NCBI GenBank assembly: GCA_024195585.1
Contig: SWBL01000002.1
Span: 248,001-312,000, forward strand
Source: Aureobasidium sp. EXF-3400
Taxonomy: Eukaryota > Ascomycota > Dothideomycetes > Dothideales > Saccotheciaceae
DNA: 64,000 nt
Direction: 5' to 3'
The notes beneath the pieces are model-generated. The model saw only the letters and a program-made list of their open reading frames with translations. It was not told the DNA's origin and made no database searches. Each line of letters opens with the position of its first letter. The first letter of the stretch is position 1. Below are positions 1-11,650 of the stretch, piece after piece. A program made the position numbers and the translations under genes.

Positions 1-512
1 TGATATCTTACCCCTCCTTCAAGACTATGTGGAAACTTTATATGCAAGTGACGCCGAGATGCTGAGATCAGATTAGAGGGAGCTTAAAGGATCTGGAACT
101 CTGACTTGAATCTGCCCAGGTAACCAGCTCGAGCAGGATGACAATTGTAGCTTGCTTACAAGGATGCTCCGTTCTCGACCCTTCGAACTCTCTCCAACAG
201 TTGTATGCTGGCAAAATTATGCGCCTGACTGTGGCCTCAAGATGAGCATAGTCCGTCGACGCCCACAAGCTCGTATTAATACTCGACTCAACGAAGGAGT
301 CAACGGCTAACTTAGGCGATTTCCCAGCACATGGCACGGACCGCTGTTGAAGACTGAGGCGTCAAAATCCCTCAATGAAGGTCCAGAGCCTGCTATACAA
401 CACGGTCTGTTTGCCAGTCAGTAAACACAGCAAGAGGAAGTACTTGGATACTGCGATGGCTGAACAAAAACACCTCGCACATGTCGTACTGTATTACTGT
501 ATTTGAGGAACA
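1..512. other. Intergenic, 3' flank of permease gene
   Basis: I see no supportable gene here. Short open frames occur on both strands but show no family resemblance or splice logic. Confidence 0.5.
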
Positions 513-2943
513 CTATCGAAGCCCATCGGGCATCGTCAGGAACTGAGTACCGTGATCAGTACCCATCTGGCTCAGATTCCAGCTAGGAGTCTCTCTTGTG
601 CGTGCCACCGGGCCGACGTATTTCTCCCTCCTGAACCGATATGTCACCAACATCAATATCAGCAGTCCTATGAAGAGCGCTGCTGATACGTTGAAGTTTG
701 TCGACGTGACTGGCAAGCTAGGGGGAGTGAACGACCAAATGAAGCAGTTGATCGAAAACAACTGGATCGAGGAGAATCAGCATACCGCTCGCAGAAAAAC
801 AACCAGCAGACAGCAGATCGAGCTGCAAAGCTGGTTCATGACTTACAATGGCTAGTATGTTAACGATTGGACCCCAAATAGATCCTAGACTCCATCGCGC
901 TTTCGGCATTGTCTCTGGTGACTTGATGCGACGATACAACACACTCGAGATGGCCAGTATGTACGACATAGCTTGTGTGGCTTGTGCAAGACCTACGATG
1001 CCATAAAAGGCGGTCATGGATCCGAGAACTATCAACGACAGCGAGAGACTGACAGCCGCTGTCAGGAATACAGCATTGATCGGCGTCAGCCGTTTCTTGT
1101 GTACCTTAAGGTTCACATCAGCAGATTTCCACTTTGGCGTTTCTTCTGGCAACATACCTTGCTTATCCATTGAGAGAAGGGAAGACCTTGGTCTCTGGCG
1201 AATACATATGTGATTCTTGCGGTAGCAGCTGCAAAGCCGATATTGCTTGCTCCGACAAGAGCAATGAATGATAGAATCACACACACGATCACACCATTTG
1301 GAACAGACAGTTGCAAAACATAAAAAAGAGAGTAACCTGTTGGGTGATCCAGAGCTTCTTGGACGTTTGGGACGCAGAACACGAACGCTGCTACAGCCTA
1401 CACCAGGTTCGTTAGGACGAGAAGACTTATGCTTTGACGAATAACTCACGAGAAGTCCAGTAATGCAAGAAACCAGTTGACTGCGCATCGTCGCTTTGGG
1501 CACGGTGACTGCCGCATCTTGTGCCTCTTCCGAAAGACGAATCGGGGCGTCGACATCTATCGGAGTCAGCTTTGGTATCAACGAGTGTCGGCATAACTCA
1601 CAAAAACAGGCATAATTTGAGTTTGCTTGACCGCAAAGCGCCGCCAGAGCTATAGAAGGCCATTCTGTACTCTCCATTTCTAGAAGCGCCCTCTTTGCTG
1701 GAATGTGTGGCGACAACACTCCGAATATTGCTTATCTCTTGATCAGTATCGACGCAAGTGAGGTATGTGAGGACTCGACGTACCGATGATGGCAATCAGA
1801 GCAAGGATGTGGATTGACATCATGACATTCTGCGTGATCGCTATCGCACGACCGCTGTATATATTCGTCAAGATGACAAGAGCGAGACAGGGAATTAAGA
1901 ACACGATAGTCTGCCATATCATTGTACCATTGGCAGGGCGATAAATGGTGATTATCGATTGAATCATCGAGCCTGTCAGGAAGATTCCTGAGGCATTACC
2001 ACATTGCCAGCCAATGACTGTCATCCACGCTTGTCACAAAAGTAAGTTGCCGTCTCGGAAGCATTATGATACACTTGCTTACCTGTAATATATGATAGGG
2101 ATTTCTGCCAACGCTTACTGGCAAACTCTGAGACCCAAAAGTATTGTCCTGCGGAGCTCGGTGTTCTAAACAAGTCGTTGTCAGCTTTGTTCAAGCAAAC
2201 AACTTCAATACTCACATCGAGCTCATTTCAGCTAGTGACGCCGTAATGAATAGAGAACCAATGGCAGACCAGACATCTGTTTTATATTCGTCAGCCTTGT
2301 ACTCTCTGGACTGGGGTAATATCACGAACAAGACCAAAAAAGTAGAGCACATCCACCGGCCTGGAGAGTTTGGTTATTATTGAGCAACATGAATTCCCAG
2401 GTACCTGAACGACATCGTCAGTCACGTTTCTTGCAGACCAAATCTGGAAGGTTTTACATTGTGCCCTAACATAGCATTGTCAGTTTCATATCTCGCAGTT
2501 CAGATTTGAAAGACCTACATGCAACCAAAGGCTATCAGCGAAAATTGTCGAAACACTCTCTGATCAGGATATATCAGCATCATGCCATTGCTAAATCATG
2601 CTTCGATGGGACTCGAGCTCACTCTCATCTCTTGTGTTATACCCATCCTTAGAACATCTTTGAGATCCTCTGGTGATCCAAGGTCATCAACAGCTGCTTG
2701 CGGTATATGCGCGTTTTCCGCATCTTGGGCCCAATCCGGTCGATAGACAGCGCTTCTAGGTGTTGGTGGTGGACGTGAGCGAGCAGATGAAATGCTGGTT
2801 TTCGGAGCAGAGTCGTTGTCCAGTTTCCCGCTCTCTTCGATGAAGAAGCTATCGCCCTTTGTGACGATGGGCCTCAGGTGACTACGCTTCCTTGATCCAA
2901 CGACCTCAACACTGGAGGCTTTCTGGATGGAGTCTTCATGCAT
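513..2943 (-). CDS. APC-superfamily amino acid/choline permease, 12 exons
   Basis: Predicted plasma-membrane permease of the fungal amino-acid/GABA/choline transporter family, 605 aa. My model is complement(join(513..761, 847..1104, 1158..1397, 1450..1556, 1602..1730, 1784..2029, 2083..2165, 2216..2276, 2330..2404, 2458..2465, 2519..2559, 2623..2943)); the exons sum to 606 codons. Residues 1-107 form a hydrophilic tail with a Pro/Ser-rich stretch. The core then shows family landmarks: RQFSLIAFGC, TWEF, AGGCALLFW, ITASLAEM, TPSSAGQYFW, RLSEEAQDA (family DAAxHMSEE), NIGFAAATARITYVFARD, and a terminal helix followed by RFRREKYVGP. The 8-nt exon at 2458-2465 restores the frame between FGC and TWEF by adding Met-Ala-Gln-Cys. 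Six of eleven introns are exactly 53 nt. Substrate cannot be read from sequence. It diverges from the rhodopsin-fold gene at 3631. Confidence 0.85.
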
Positions 2944-3630
2944 CGTGTCGGTGACCCAGGAAGCTGGGAACCTAGAAGGGTAGAATGTTCTGTGGAAGAT
3001 CCTACAGGTCGTTCGGTGAACAAATGACGTTGGGAGCTTCCCACGAGGTTGTTACGTATTGGTCAAGAGCTAGGTTCCAATGTTATGTGCAAGGAGAGCG
3101 CCCATTAGTGCACCAGTTTTCTCATCGACACAGCTATGGTACATTGAAAGCAGATTCGAGCTGACAAACGCTATGTACAGGGTCAAGATTGCGACACAAC
3201 CTTGACGGCGTGTCAGTTGATATCGCGTCAACGTCTCTAACCCTTTTTCGTGTCCAGCTGGCAACGCTTGCATCGAATGTGGCGTCAACCGTTGGGTTTG
3301 CGGAGGCTTGGAGCGTGTAGGCGTCGACTGCCTCACAACGTCTCACCAAAACCGAGCTTGGCCGACCGCCCAGATCATGCTCTTTTGACGGACGTTGACA
3401 TCTAGCAGCTGCGGATGCGGGGTCCGGTTTAGACCGAGTCAGAGGCCGCGAATTGGCAAGAGACACCAGTGACCTTTATGGAAGCCGCGAGTAACGGTCT
3501 TGCGACTGCATATTCTAGAAAGATGACCTGAGCTCTTGATGTCTCATATTGGCATGCGACCTCATCGTCTCCATCAACTCTTCCCTTCAATGCACATTGC
3601 GATACAATCTGCGACGCTTCCATAGTCGGT
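2944..3630. promoter_or_regulatory. Divergent intergenic region, permease / rhodopsin-fold gene
   Basis: These 687 bp separate two divergently oriented membrane-protein genes and probably hold both promoters. Minus-strand open frames of 77-110 codons overlap one another here but show no recognisable domains. I see no clear TATA box. Confidence 0.4.
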
Positions 3631-4998
3631 ATGGGCAACCTCACGGCGCTCTCGACAGACAACCTCCCTCCGGACGTCCACTACTTCTCCCAGTTGACAG
3701 CCACAGACCATGCCGGTGTAGTCTGGGTGGTTTGTATCATCAGCCTGACGTATGCACTCCTCTGCAGCAGTGTACGATTCACTCTCCGCCGTGGAATGTA
3801 TGGCTTCGATGATGCTGCCCTACTGGTGTCTACTTTGGCGTGTATAGTCCAACACGCGTTTGTGTATCACGCGCTCGAGAACGGTCTAGGACGTTCGTCA
3901 CATACCATCAACCCAAAGCATAGAGAAGTACTCACCAATGTAAGTAACGCGAATCAGATAGGAGATGTATAACTCACAAAAGTTCTAGAGCAGTTATACG
4001 AGGCTTGTTGTATTCTTTGTGGTTCATTACCTGGCGAAAATCTCCTTGACACTCTTCACTCGTCGCTTGTTTTACGGTCAAGAAAAGTTTAACCAAGTCA
4101 TATGCGACATTCTACTTGCTATGGATTTTATTTTTGGAATCACCAGCATCCTACTTCTATCTATCGACTGCCAATCAGGTTGGTATTTCCGGAGCAAGGA
4201 TCTGTGTCCTAAGCTGGTATGTCATTCTAATGCATCAACTTAGATCGAGAACTGGAGCTGACCCTGCAGTAGGACACCAGGTGGATCGTGATCAAGACAC
4301 TCGACATTTCATCTGAGGTAGCACTCGTACTTGTTCCGATCGTTTTGATCTGTCGAATTCTGTTGAACCCAAAGCACAAAGCAGTCATCATTGGCACATT
4401 CGCAGCTAGGCTTCCGGTCATCGCCTTCACCGTTCTTCACCTATATTACCTCAACAAGTCGATGGACAGCGAAAATGATCGGGGCCTCGCAGTTGTCCAA
4501 CCGGTTGTGTGGCTTCAAATCACTCTCCTATGGAGTATGGTCACCGCATCACTTCCATCCTTCAGACCGCTGGTTTCGGCTTTCGAGACTGTCGTGGAGG
4601 ACTCATCCGAACGCTCTAACACCGTATCTACCGGAGCCGCTCTGTTTATGGGCTTTGACAAGGAACAGGTGGTAGAGCTTCCTGCGACGCTGCAAATCTC
4701 TGGCATGTCAAAATTGTCGCAGCTTGATACAGTGGCGAGCAATCGGAGTCAGCAAGTGAAACTCAAGGGTCATAATGAGACCACTATTCAAGGACCGACA
4801 AAGAAATATTTCCGGATGTCAAAGAAGGAAGACGACATCGAACTGGGCACCATCCGACACAGCACAAACTTTGAGGTTACCTACGAACAAGCCATAAAAC
4901 CTAGTCGATGGAGTAAGGTTTGGCGCGAGTCAGAGACTACAATGGTCGAGGATACACCTGTGTCAGTGAGCACAGTAACAAGATCTGAGGAAACGTGA
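3631..4998 (+). CDS. Rhodopsin-fold fungal integral membrane protein (Pth11-like)
   Basis: Predicted plasma-membrane protein of the fungal 'rhodopsin domain' (SAT4/Pth11-like) family, 420 aa. CDS is join(3631..3939, 3989..4216, 4273..4998). The start MGNLTALSTDN is a short extracellular N-terminus, then about seven hydrophobic segments over residues 30-300. The family signature LDTRWIVIKTLDISSEVALVLVP is recreated exactly across the second intron, which supports the splice. A long polar C-terminal tail (roughly 300-420), rich in Ser/Thr/Lys and ending in RSEET, is typical of the family and probably cytoplasmic. Such proteins are often inferred to be surface sensors, but most have no proven ligand. 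Confidence 0.85.
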
Positions 4999-6262
4999 GC
5001 AACAAATCTTCTGCTCGGGAAGTCCGTTCAGAGACGAATTACCAACATTGCTCCAGGCCTCCCTCCCGTAGACGAAGCACATATGCTTTTGTCGACGCGG
5101 CCGACTTGACCGACGAAGCCCAGGAAGCTTCTAACGGCAAACCGCCAACATGAGCGACGAACGACGGCAGACACAATCCGCTACCCGCCTACGAGAATGG
5201 ACCTGCCCGACAGGTCAAGCAGGAAATGTCCTGGAACCCATCTTTGTCGCATGGGCTCGTTGCTTTGCAGTTGTCCTCTCGACAGGAATTAGAGACAGGC
5301 AATGACATGCTCGCTCGTTATCTAGGTCGTGGATTTGATGCATCGTTTCCGAGAGCCAACTTCATCACCACTGTATCGACTGTGACTGGGTTCGCTGGCA
5401 GCCCAAGGAAATTTCGACCATGGCCAGAGAATGCGGCTTCTGCAATGCCGTCTGCTCTCGCCCACCAACCCTACCACTTTACTGCGGTGTATCTACATAT
5501 GTCAGTCCAACAGCCGATGTCTGACACCATCAAGTCAGAGACAACTATGCCAGCCACACTTCATCCAGAGGACACATTCGCCTGCTGCAGAAATTCACTT
5601 TCGGGCCTGTCAGGATGGCCATACCAGACCAATTCTGGGAAACATCGACACATCAAATCAATATGCCTACTGAGAGGAGTCTAAACGGTTGACGGAATCG
5701 AGTCCGAGATTTCTATCATCGACTTTTAACATCAAATTCTCCTCCAAACTGGCCAAAACGGCGTCTGACGAACAAACGGGCTTCTGGACTCTGATAACAT
5801 ATCTTCTTCTCAACTCCCTAGCATATGTGCATTCTTGCCGATGACTACAGATTTCAGCTCGCCGTCGGTCGCTTACACGATGGAGCAGCGAGACCATTCA
5901 TGAAACTTGACGAAGATGATGATTATTCATAAGATATTACATTTAATTGTTGTTTTGGGGCGCAGGTGGGGTATTGAGGATGGGATATACATGCTAAGCT
6001 AATCTAATCCAATTCAATCGATACAAGAGTGATCAATACAGAGTCTCGAGATTCTCCAGAGGACGAAAGCACAGAAAGGGGAGAAGGGTCAACGATAAGA
6101 TGCAACCGTTCAATCAATAATGATCATCTACAGCATACTACTGTGGCTGTGTTCGACTTGCTATACAATGCAGAGTAACAATGCTAAGCTGGACCATGCA
6201 AGAACAAGAGATGCGCATCCGAGCGCGAAAAATCAAAACCCTCTCTCATCAACATTACACCC
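4999..6262. other. Intergenic region, no supportable gene
   Basis: This 1.26-kb stretch lies between two convergent genes. A plus-strand open frame at 5226-5684 (152 codons) and a short one starting at 5151 can be read, but neither resembles a known family or joins plausibly by splicing. They could be remnants of a decayed gene. Confidence 0.4.
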
Positions 6263-8889
6263 TTATCCCTGCGTAATCGTCTTCCCCTTCGTTCCTTCCT
6301 TGGCCATAACAGCCTTGAGAACCTCCACTCCAACAGCCATAACATTCGGCTCCCTACACTCTCTCAAACTCGTCTTGATTTCCTCCACTCCATCCTGCTG
6401 CTTCACTTTCTCCAATCCTTTAACACCAATATCTCCAGGTGCAGAAATGAGGTTAAGTATACACACCAAACCCCTATGTTTAACATCATCTGCATCATCA
6501 GTACACAGATCCAAGAGGATACGCACACCACGTTGATGTTCCAACACTGCTTTGGCAGCTTGATCCCATTCTGTAAGCATAGCCAAAGCACCTCCAGCTG
6601 CACATCTTGTAGCGTGGTCTTCTGCATCTGCCAAAGCGAGTAAGATATGTAAACGCTGGTTTGCTGCCGCACTGCCATCGGCGTATTTAGCCACCACCGA
6701 GGGAGAAGCCATGAGATTGCAAACCAATTCTACAGAAGCGCGTTGGACGAGTTTATTGCTGGAGAGAAGGAGGTCTTGGGTGGGGTCCCAGGCGTTGCGG
6801 AGGAGTGCGTCTTTGACGGTTTCGTCTTCGAGGGAGGCGAGGTTTGTGAGGGCGAGCAGGGATTCGAAGACGGGGAGGAGATCGCGGGTGTCGGCGCTGG
6901 TGTCGGGGGTGAGAAGCAAAGTCAAGGGTCGCAGGGCGGAGATGGCGGGCATGGCTCTGCTGAAGACGTGTTGGGGATTTACGGATATGAGGATGCGAGC
7001 GAGTGCGTGCGCTGCTAGATGGATGGTTGCTTCTGCGGAGTTGGAGGATGAGGTGGGTCCTGTGGGTGTTTGGAGGCGGTCAATTGTTTGGAGGAGAAGC
7101 TTGACGGCGCCTTGTTGGGCGAGTTTACCGCGGTGCTTTTGCTCGCGTGCGAGGGCGTGGAGGATCTTTGATGCGATGCCTAGGATTGTCACTGTGTAGT
7201 GGCTTCTAGCCGCTGCTACGAGTACAGGCACGAGATCTGCGTCTAATACTGTCTTGCAGCGTGCTGTTACATTCTTATCGTCATCCAAAGAGTCCTTCTC
7301 TTCAGGCTTCTTGGCTTCGGCGTAGTCCTTGAGTTGTGACATTTTTTGCTGCTCTTCACTTTGTGCTGGGCGATACGAGACCAGGTTCGAGAAGATAGTC
7401 AAGATACCAAAGGTGCAGGGGTCAGCTGTTGTTGTCGACTTGAGGCGCTCGATCAACTTGTTGAGTAGGGCAATGTTCGACACGATTTCGGCTTTGATCT
7501 TGGGTTGGAGCGAAGTGTATGCGAGGCCCTCTATCGAGCTCTGTTGCTCTGCAGGGGTACTAGCATTCAGTGTGAGATTCACCAGAAGAGATGAGATGTC
7601 GTCTGCATGTGTCACCGAGGAACCTTCAGATTCGGGCTTTGGCCTGTGGAATATCAGCATCATACACTCGTGGCCCATGCCGTAAGAATACTCACGGAAT
7701 CTTTGCGAGCACCAAAGCAGCCATACTCGCAGCTTCTGCTTCAGTGCTGGTGTGTGCTACATCATCAAGCCAGTTGTACGCAATCTTGGCGATGCTCTCT
7801 CTGCATGCCTTGTCTACGCATGCTGCACTCATCAACTCCATGGCTGCCTGTTCGAGACGGTGTGATTTTCTAGAGTACATGTTAGTGTTGATCATCAGAA
7901 GCCGTTTGCATAATTCACCTCTGTCCCATCGAGTTCCTCTCCAACACAGGAACCAGGCCTTCAAGGAAACCAGGAGTAAGGAACAACTTAGCCACAGTCT
8001 TTGGCACCAGAGAGAACACCGAAGCTGCTGCTGAAAAGGCCACAATCAGCTCGTCGTTATGGCCTTTGGATACAGTATTGGTAACGTAATCCGTGAATAT
8101 GGCTTCACCCTCTTCACGAGTCTCCTCGAGTAACTTCGCAACAGCCAAAGTCGCCTGTGCTCTGATTTTGGCATCGAGACGAATATCCAGCTGTGCAAGT
8201 ACAATCTCAAAAGTGTCGCGATCAATAAGTCCAGCCATATCATGCGCATTGCTAGTGAGCAATCTGGCAATCAGAGTCATGCTCCACTCGCCATGCTCTA
8301 GAGCCGGATCCAACAATTTACCTAGAGCAAGCAAGAAAGCATCTCGTTTAGCCTGTGTCTGAACCTCTGCATTGGGCCATGCTTCCGCATCCAAGAGAAC
8401 TGGTAAGATACTGTTGAAACTGTGCTCGCCGCGCTTCCAGAGTAGACGGAAGTATCGTGTTGCTTCTGTGCCGACTTGGATTCTGCTGGCAAGCTGTTTG
8501 CGTGCTGCGGCAGAATTGATGACGAATGCTCCGGTCAATTGATCCCTAATTTCTGTGGGCTTTCCTTCGTGATCAAACAGTAAGTGAGCTACATCATTGA
8601 TGTGATCGGTGGGTATAGCGGCGTGTTGCTTCAGGAGGTTGACGGCTTCCTGGCCATCTTTCTTTTCTCCACGTTCCACGTAGCTTTGGACCAGAGAGAG
8701 GATTTGACTTCCATTCGAGCCTTCTGTTGATAAAGACTGAACCAAGGCTTGGACGTTTTGATTAGTAGGTGCGAGAGATGCTGCTTCCTTGGCCAGCTGG
8801 GTTGCTTGCTGGAGTTGGCGTTGTTCGATGCATTCGCGGGCCTGGACCACCAGCTCTTCCGCGCGTCGAATTGTTGTAGCGTCTGCCAT
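6263..8889 (-). CDS. UNC-45/She4/Cro1-family myosin chaperone
   Basis: Cytosolic UCS-type chaperone that in fungi folds and stabilises myosin motor domains, needed for actin-based transport and cytokinesis. CDS is complement(join(6263..7643, 7696..7869, 7919..8889)), 841 aa. Residues 1-60 are helical and repeat-like. Leu/Ala-rich armadillo-like helices then continue to the C-terminus, for example DDVAHTSTEAEAASMAALVLAKIP and later ALAMLTEWDQAAKAVLEHQRGVRILLDLC, which matches the UNC-45 central and UCS regions. As in yeast She4, no convincing tandem TPR domain is visible at the N-terminus, unlike animal UNC-45. Both introns are canonical (GTGAAT...TAG, GTGAGT...CAG). Confidence 0.88.
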
Positions 8890-9187
8890 TACAGCATTTC
8901 ACTCTTCGTATGATTTTGATTTGTGATGAATTGTTGGATGTTTCGGTTCTGGTCGTGTTTCGAGTTCGGCGTGCTTACATTTAAAGTCAAAGCTCGGACA
9001 TCTCGATGAGGCTCTTGGCTGATGGGCTACTGAGTCGTCACCAGACGGTGTCACAACAACCACGAGAGAATGACGCTGGAAACACGAATGGGCCGACTAC
9101 GAAGTGACAAGGCCCGATTGAAAGATAAGGCGGAAGATTCGTAAAAATTAGGATCACGAGAATGCTACCTCCATATGCAGTTCTAGA

Positions 9188-11017
9188 TTAAACTACAATG
9201 CCCCGCCTATACCATCCACCAGGACCCCGCCATGCATAAAGCCATAACAAGCATGCTACCCAAACGCTCACTGCCATAGCCCAGAACGTCGGCGCATAAC
9301 AGGCCCGCCCGAAGCAGAGTTCACTGCTTGCTTCTACGTTGTCGTTGGCTGCATATTGATAGACAGCACTGTACAACAGACCCCATAGCGTTGCACCCAG
9401 AGCGGGAACAGTAGCAATGCAAGCCCAATTCGTACCGAAATTCTCTACACCCCAAACGACTGAAGTGATGATAGGAGTCAGACTGAAAACAGCGCCATAC
9501 CCTGCCCCGACCGCAGCGCTGACCCACCAGAAGCGTTCGCCATGATCCTGAACAAGACCCGAAGCAAGAATTGCTTGACCAACAGACATGATGAGTGAGA
9601 ATACAAGTAGGAATGTTATGCGTGAGATCTCTAGGCGTTTCTTAGGTTCTGTAGCATCCGCACCAGGTAAAGTGGCCATGGAGGACATGAGTGAGTTGGG
9701 ACCTCTATGGTGCTGGTGCGGTAAAGATGTAGGGGCGAACAAGTCGGACAGAGTGCCTGTCAGTATACGCGCAATAGTAGAGGTGATGGCAACGATAGAG
9801 ACGTGGGTCGCGGCGCTCGTGGGGACCTCTTCGTCGGGCATGCTGGGTGGATACAAAGTGCCGATCACGGTTCCGAGGTTGTTGATAAAGGCTTCACCAG
9901 GACCAGTGACAAGGAAGAAGCCGCCAGCGAGCAGCCACATGCTCTTATCGGATAAGAATCTACTTGTCTCCTCGTTGAGCAGCCATGTCTTCTTGCGAGC
10001 CTCCTCTTCTTTGCGTAGGCGCTCTTCCTCATCATCTTCATCCTCGACAGCACCATAAGTTTCATGGTGGTCATGATGTTGACCCCTTCTGAAGAATGCA
10101 CTATCCTCCAGAAGACCGCTCTGTTCCAGCTCTTCGATTGCCTCGTCAATCATCTCGTCCTCGTCAATGATTCTCAAGAGGAAGAAACCGAGAGCACCTG
10201 CTGCAAATAGTGTGCAGCCGAGGAAGATGAAGAAGCGAAACACGTCGATATCTCCAGGAGTGCCATCGGGCTTCTTCTCGTATAGCAAGCGACTTCCAAC
10301 CTGGCTCTCCCACATGCCGCTCAGACCAAAGGCGGCAATAGGCAGAGCCAGTGCAAGACCCTTGTGTTTACCTCTTCCAAAGTTCTTTGCGCAAGTGGTG
10401 ACAGCACTGAGGTACATGCAGCTAGTAGCCATGCCGACCCAGACAAAGGCGAAGACCATGACGCCAAAGGGCCAGTCGGGATTGCGGTAGGTGAAGGCTG
10501 CCAGTATGTAACCGAAGCCAGCGAAACAGCCTGACAAGATCGAAGGGATGCCAGGACCGTAACGATCGCAGAGGAAGCCGAAAATGGGTACGGGCAGGTA
10601 CATGCCTAGTTCGGCGGTGATGGAGATGGTGTTGACTCGCAGCTGTGTGTAGTGTAGACGTTTCTGGAACAAGGGAGCGTATACGGAGAAGCAGGTGATG
10701 GATCCAGCGACCAGGCTAGGGTAGTATGTCAGTCATGGTCTTGATCAGAGTAGATGGAATGAACCGAACCAGTTGACAATGGCCCAGGCAAAGGTGAGAT
10801 AGCGAGAGAGTTTGAGCTGCATCTTCTGTCTGTCACGCTTCTGAATGCCCTCGGCGACTTGTTCAAAGAAGCTACCGGCATAGCTGTGTTCGGCACTGGG
10901 TCTGCCTGAGGATTCGGCCTCGTCGTCGGCGCGTAGTAGCGGTCGGCCGGGGTGGTAATCGAGTTTGTCGATGACAGGGCCTCCTCGACTGGCGTTTCCA
11001 CTCGGTTGGCCCACCAT
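9188..11017 (-). CDS. MCH1: MFS transporter, MCH1-like (monocarboxylate transporter homologue)
   Basis: Major-facilitator protein of the fungal MCH1 family, which is related to monocarboxylate transporters although yeast Mch1 has no proven substrate. CDS is complement(join(9188..10715, 10770..11017)), 591 aa. The N-terminal ~80 residues are polar. TM1 is rebuilt across the intron as SRYLTFAWAIVNCLVAGSITCF, followed by LGMYLPVPIFGFLCDRYGP, a typical MFS loop. Two six-helix halves flank a highly acidic central loop around residues 285-330 (HHDHHETYGAVEDEDDEEE). The C-terminus has GENFGTNWA-like and LWLYAWRGPGGWYRR motifs. The donor GTTCGG is weak, but the join is in frame and restores the helix. 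Confidence 0.85.
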
Positions 11018-11650
11018 ATCGTTTATATATCCTGGAGCTTTGATTGTACCTCCTCTGTTTCCAGAGGATAGTCGGTGTAGAGGTCAGGGAGACGAAGCCA
11101 TGGCGAATGACTGTCCACGAAGCCCTGGTGACGGCCCTGACTCGCGTGCACTTCCGAGGCTTAAGCCATTCATTCCGTCATTTCCGCAATCGCGTCGTCA
11201 TGTGCGGCTCTGCAAGAAAATCTTGAAGTCAGTATAGACAGGCCCATCACCCTGTTGATATATTTGTCTGCTATTACAACTCTCTGAAATTTTACAGGAT
11301 ACATGCGTTACAATGGAGCTGGTAGCTATTGAACAGAATTGACATGTCACCTTTTCACAGGTAACCAGGAAGACAATTGGTAGTTTGAAAAAGTCGCTTC
11401 ATTTATGCTGTTGTTCTTCTAGTTGGTTCATAACCAATCCATATCTACCTATCGTACATACCAACTCGCTCTTCTTCGTAACCGCAAGCCCGGGGGTATA
11501 TTATATCTCTGAGCTGGGCTCGCGGTGTTCCTATGCGTGACTACGCGTAGGGAAAGCGTGGCGAGGTTTGACTGTATTTCTTCTCTTTCTGTATCCTGTG
11601 ACTGGAAATGCCGACCAGCAGCCCTCCCGTCGAGACGTCTTGAGAGTCAT
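11018..11650. other. Intergenic region
   Basis: I see no gene. A TATA-like stretch (GTTTATATATCC on the plus strand near 11023-11034) sits just upstream of the MCH1 start and is too close for an ordinary TATA box to that ATG, so the true start may lie slightly downstream. Confidence 0.35.

Noticed and set aside
2205..2580. Apparent frameshifts in the permease N-terminus suggesting a pseudogene
   Set aside because: Adding the 8-nt exon and a GTTCGT donor at 2329 restores one frame through all family motifs and the total length is a multiple of three.
5226..5684. 152-codon plus-strand frame downstream of the rhodopsin-fold gene
   Set aside because: No recognisable domain, and attempts to join neighbouring frames by splicing gave no coherent protein.
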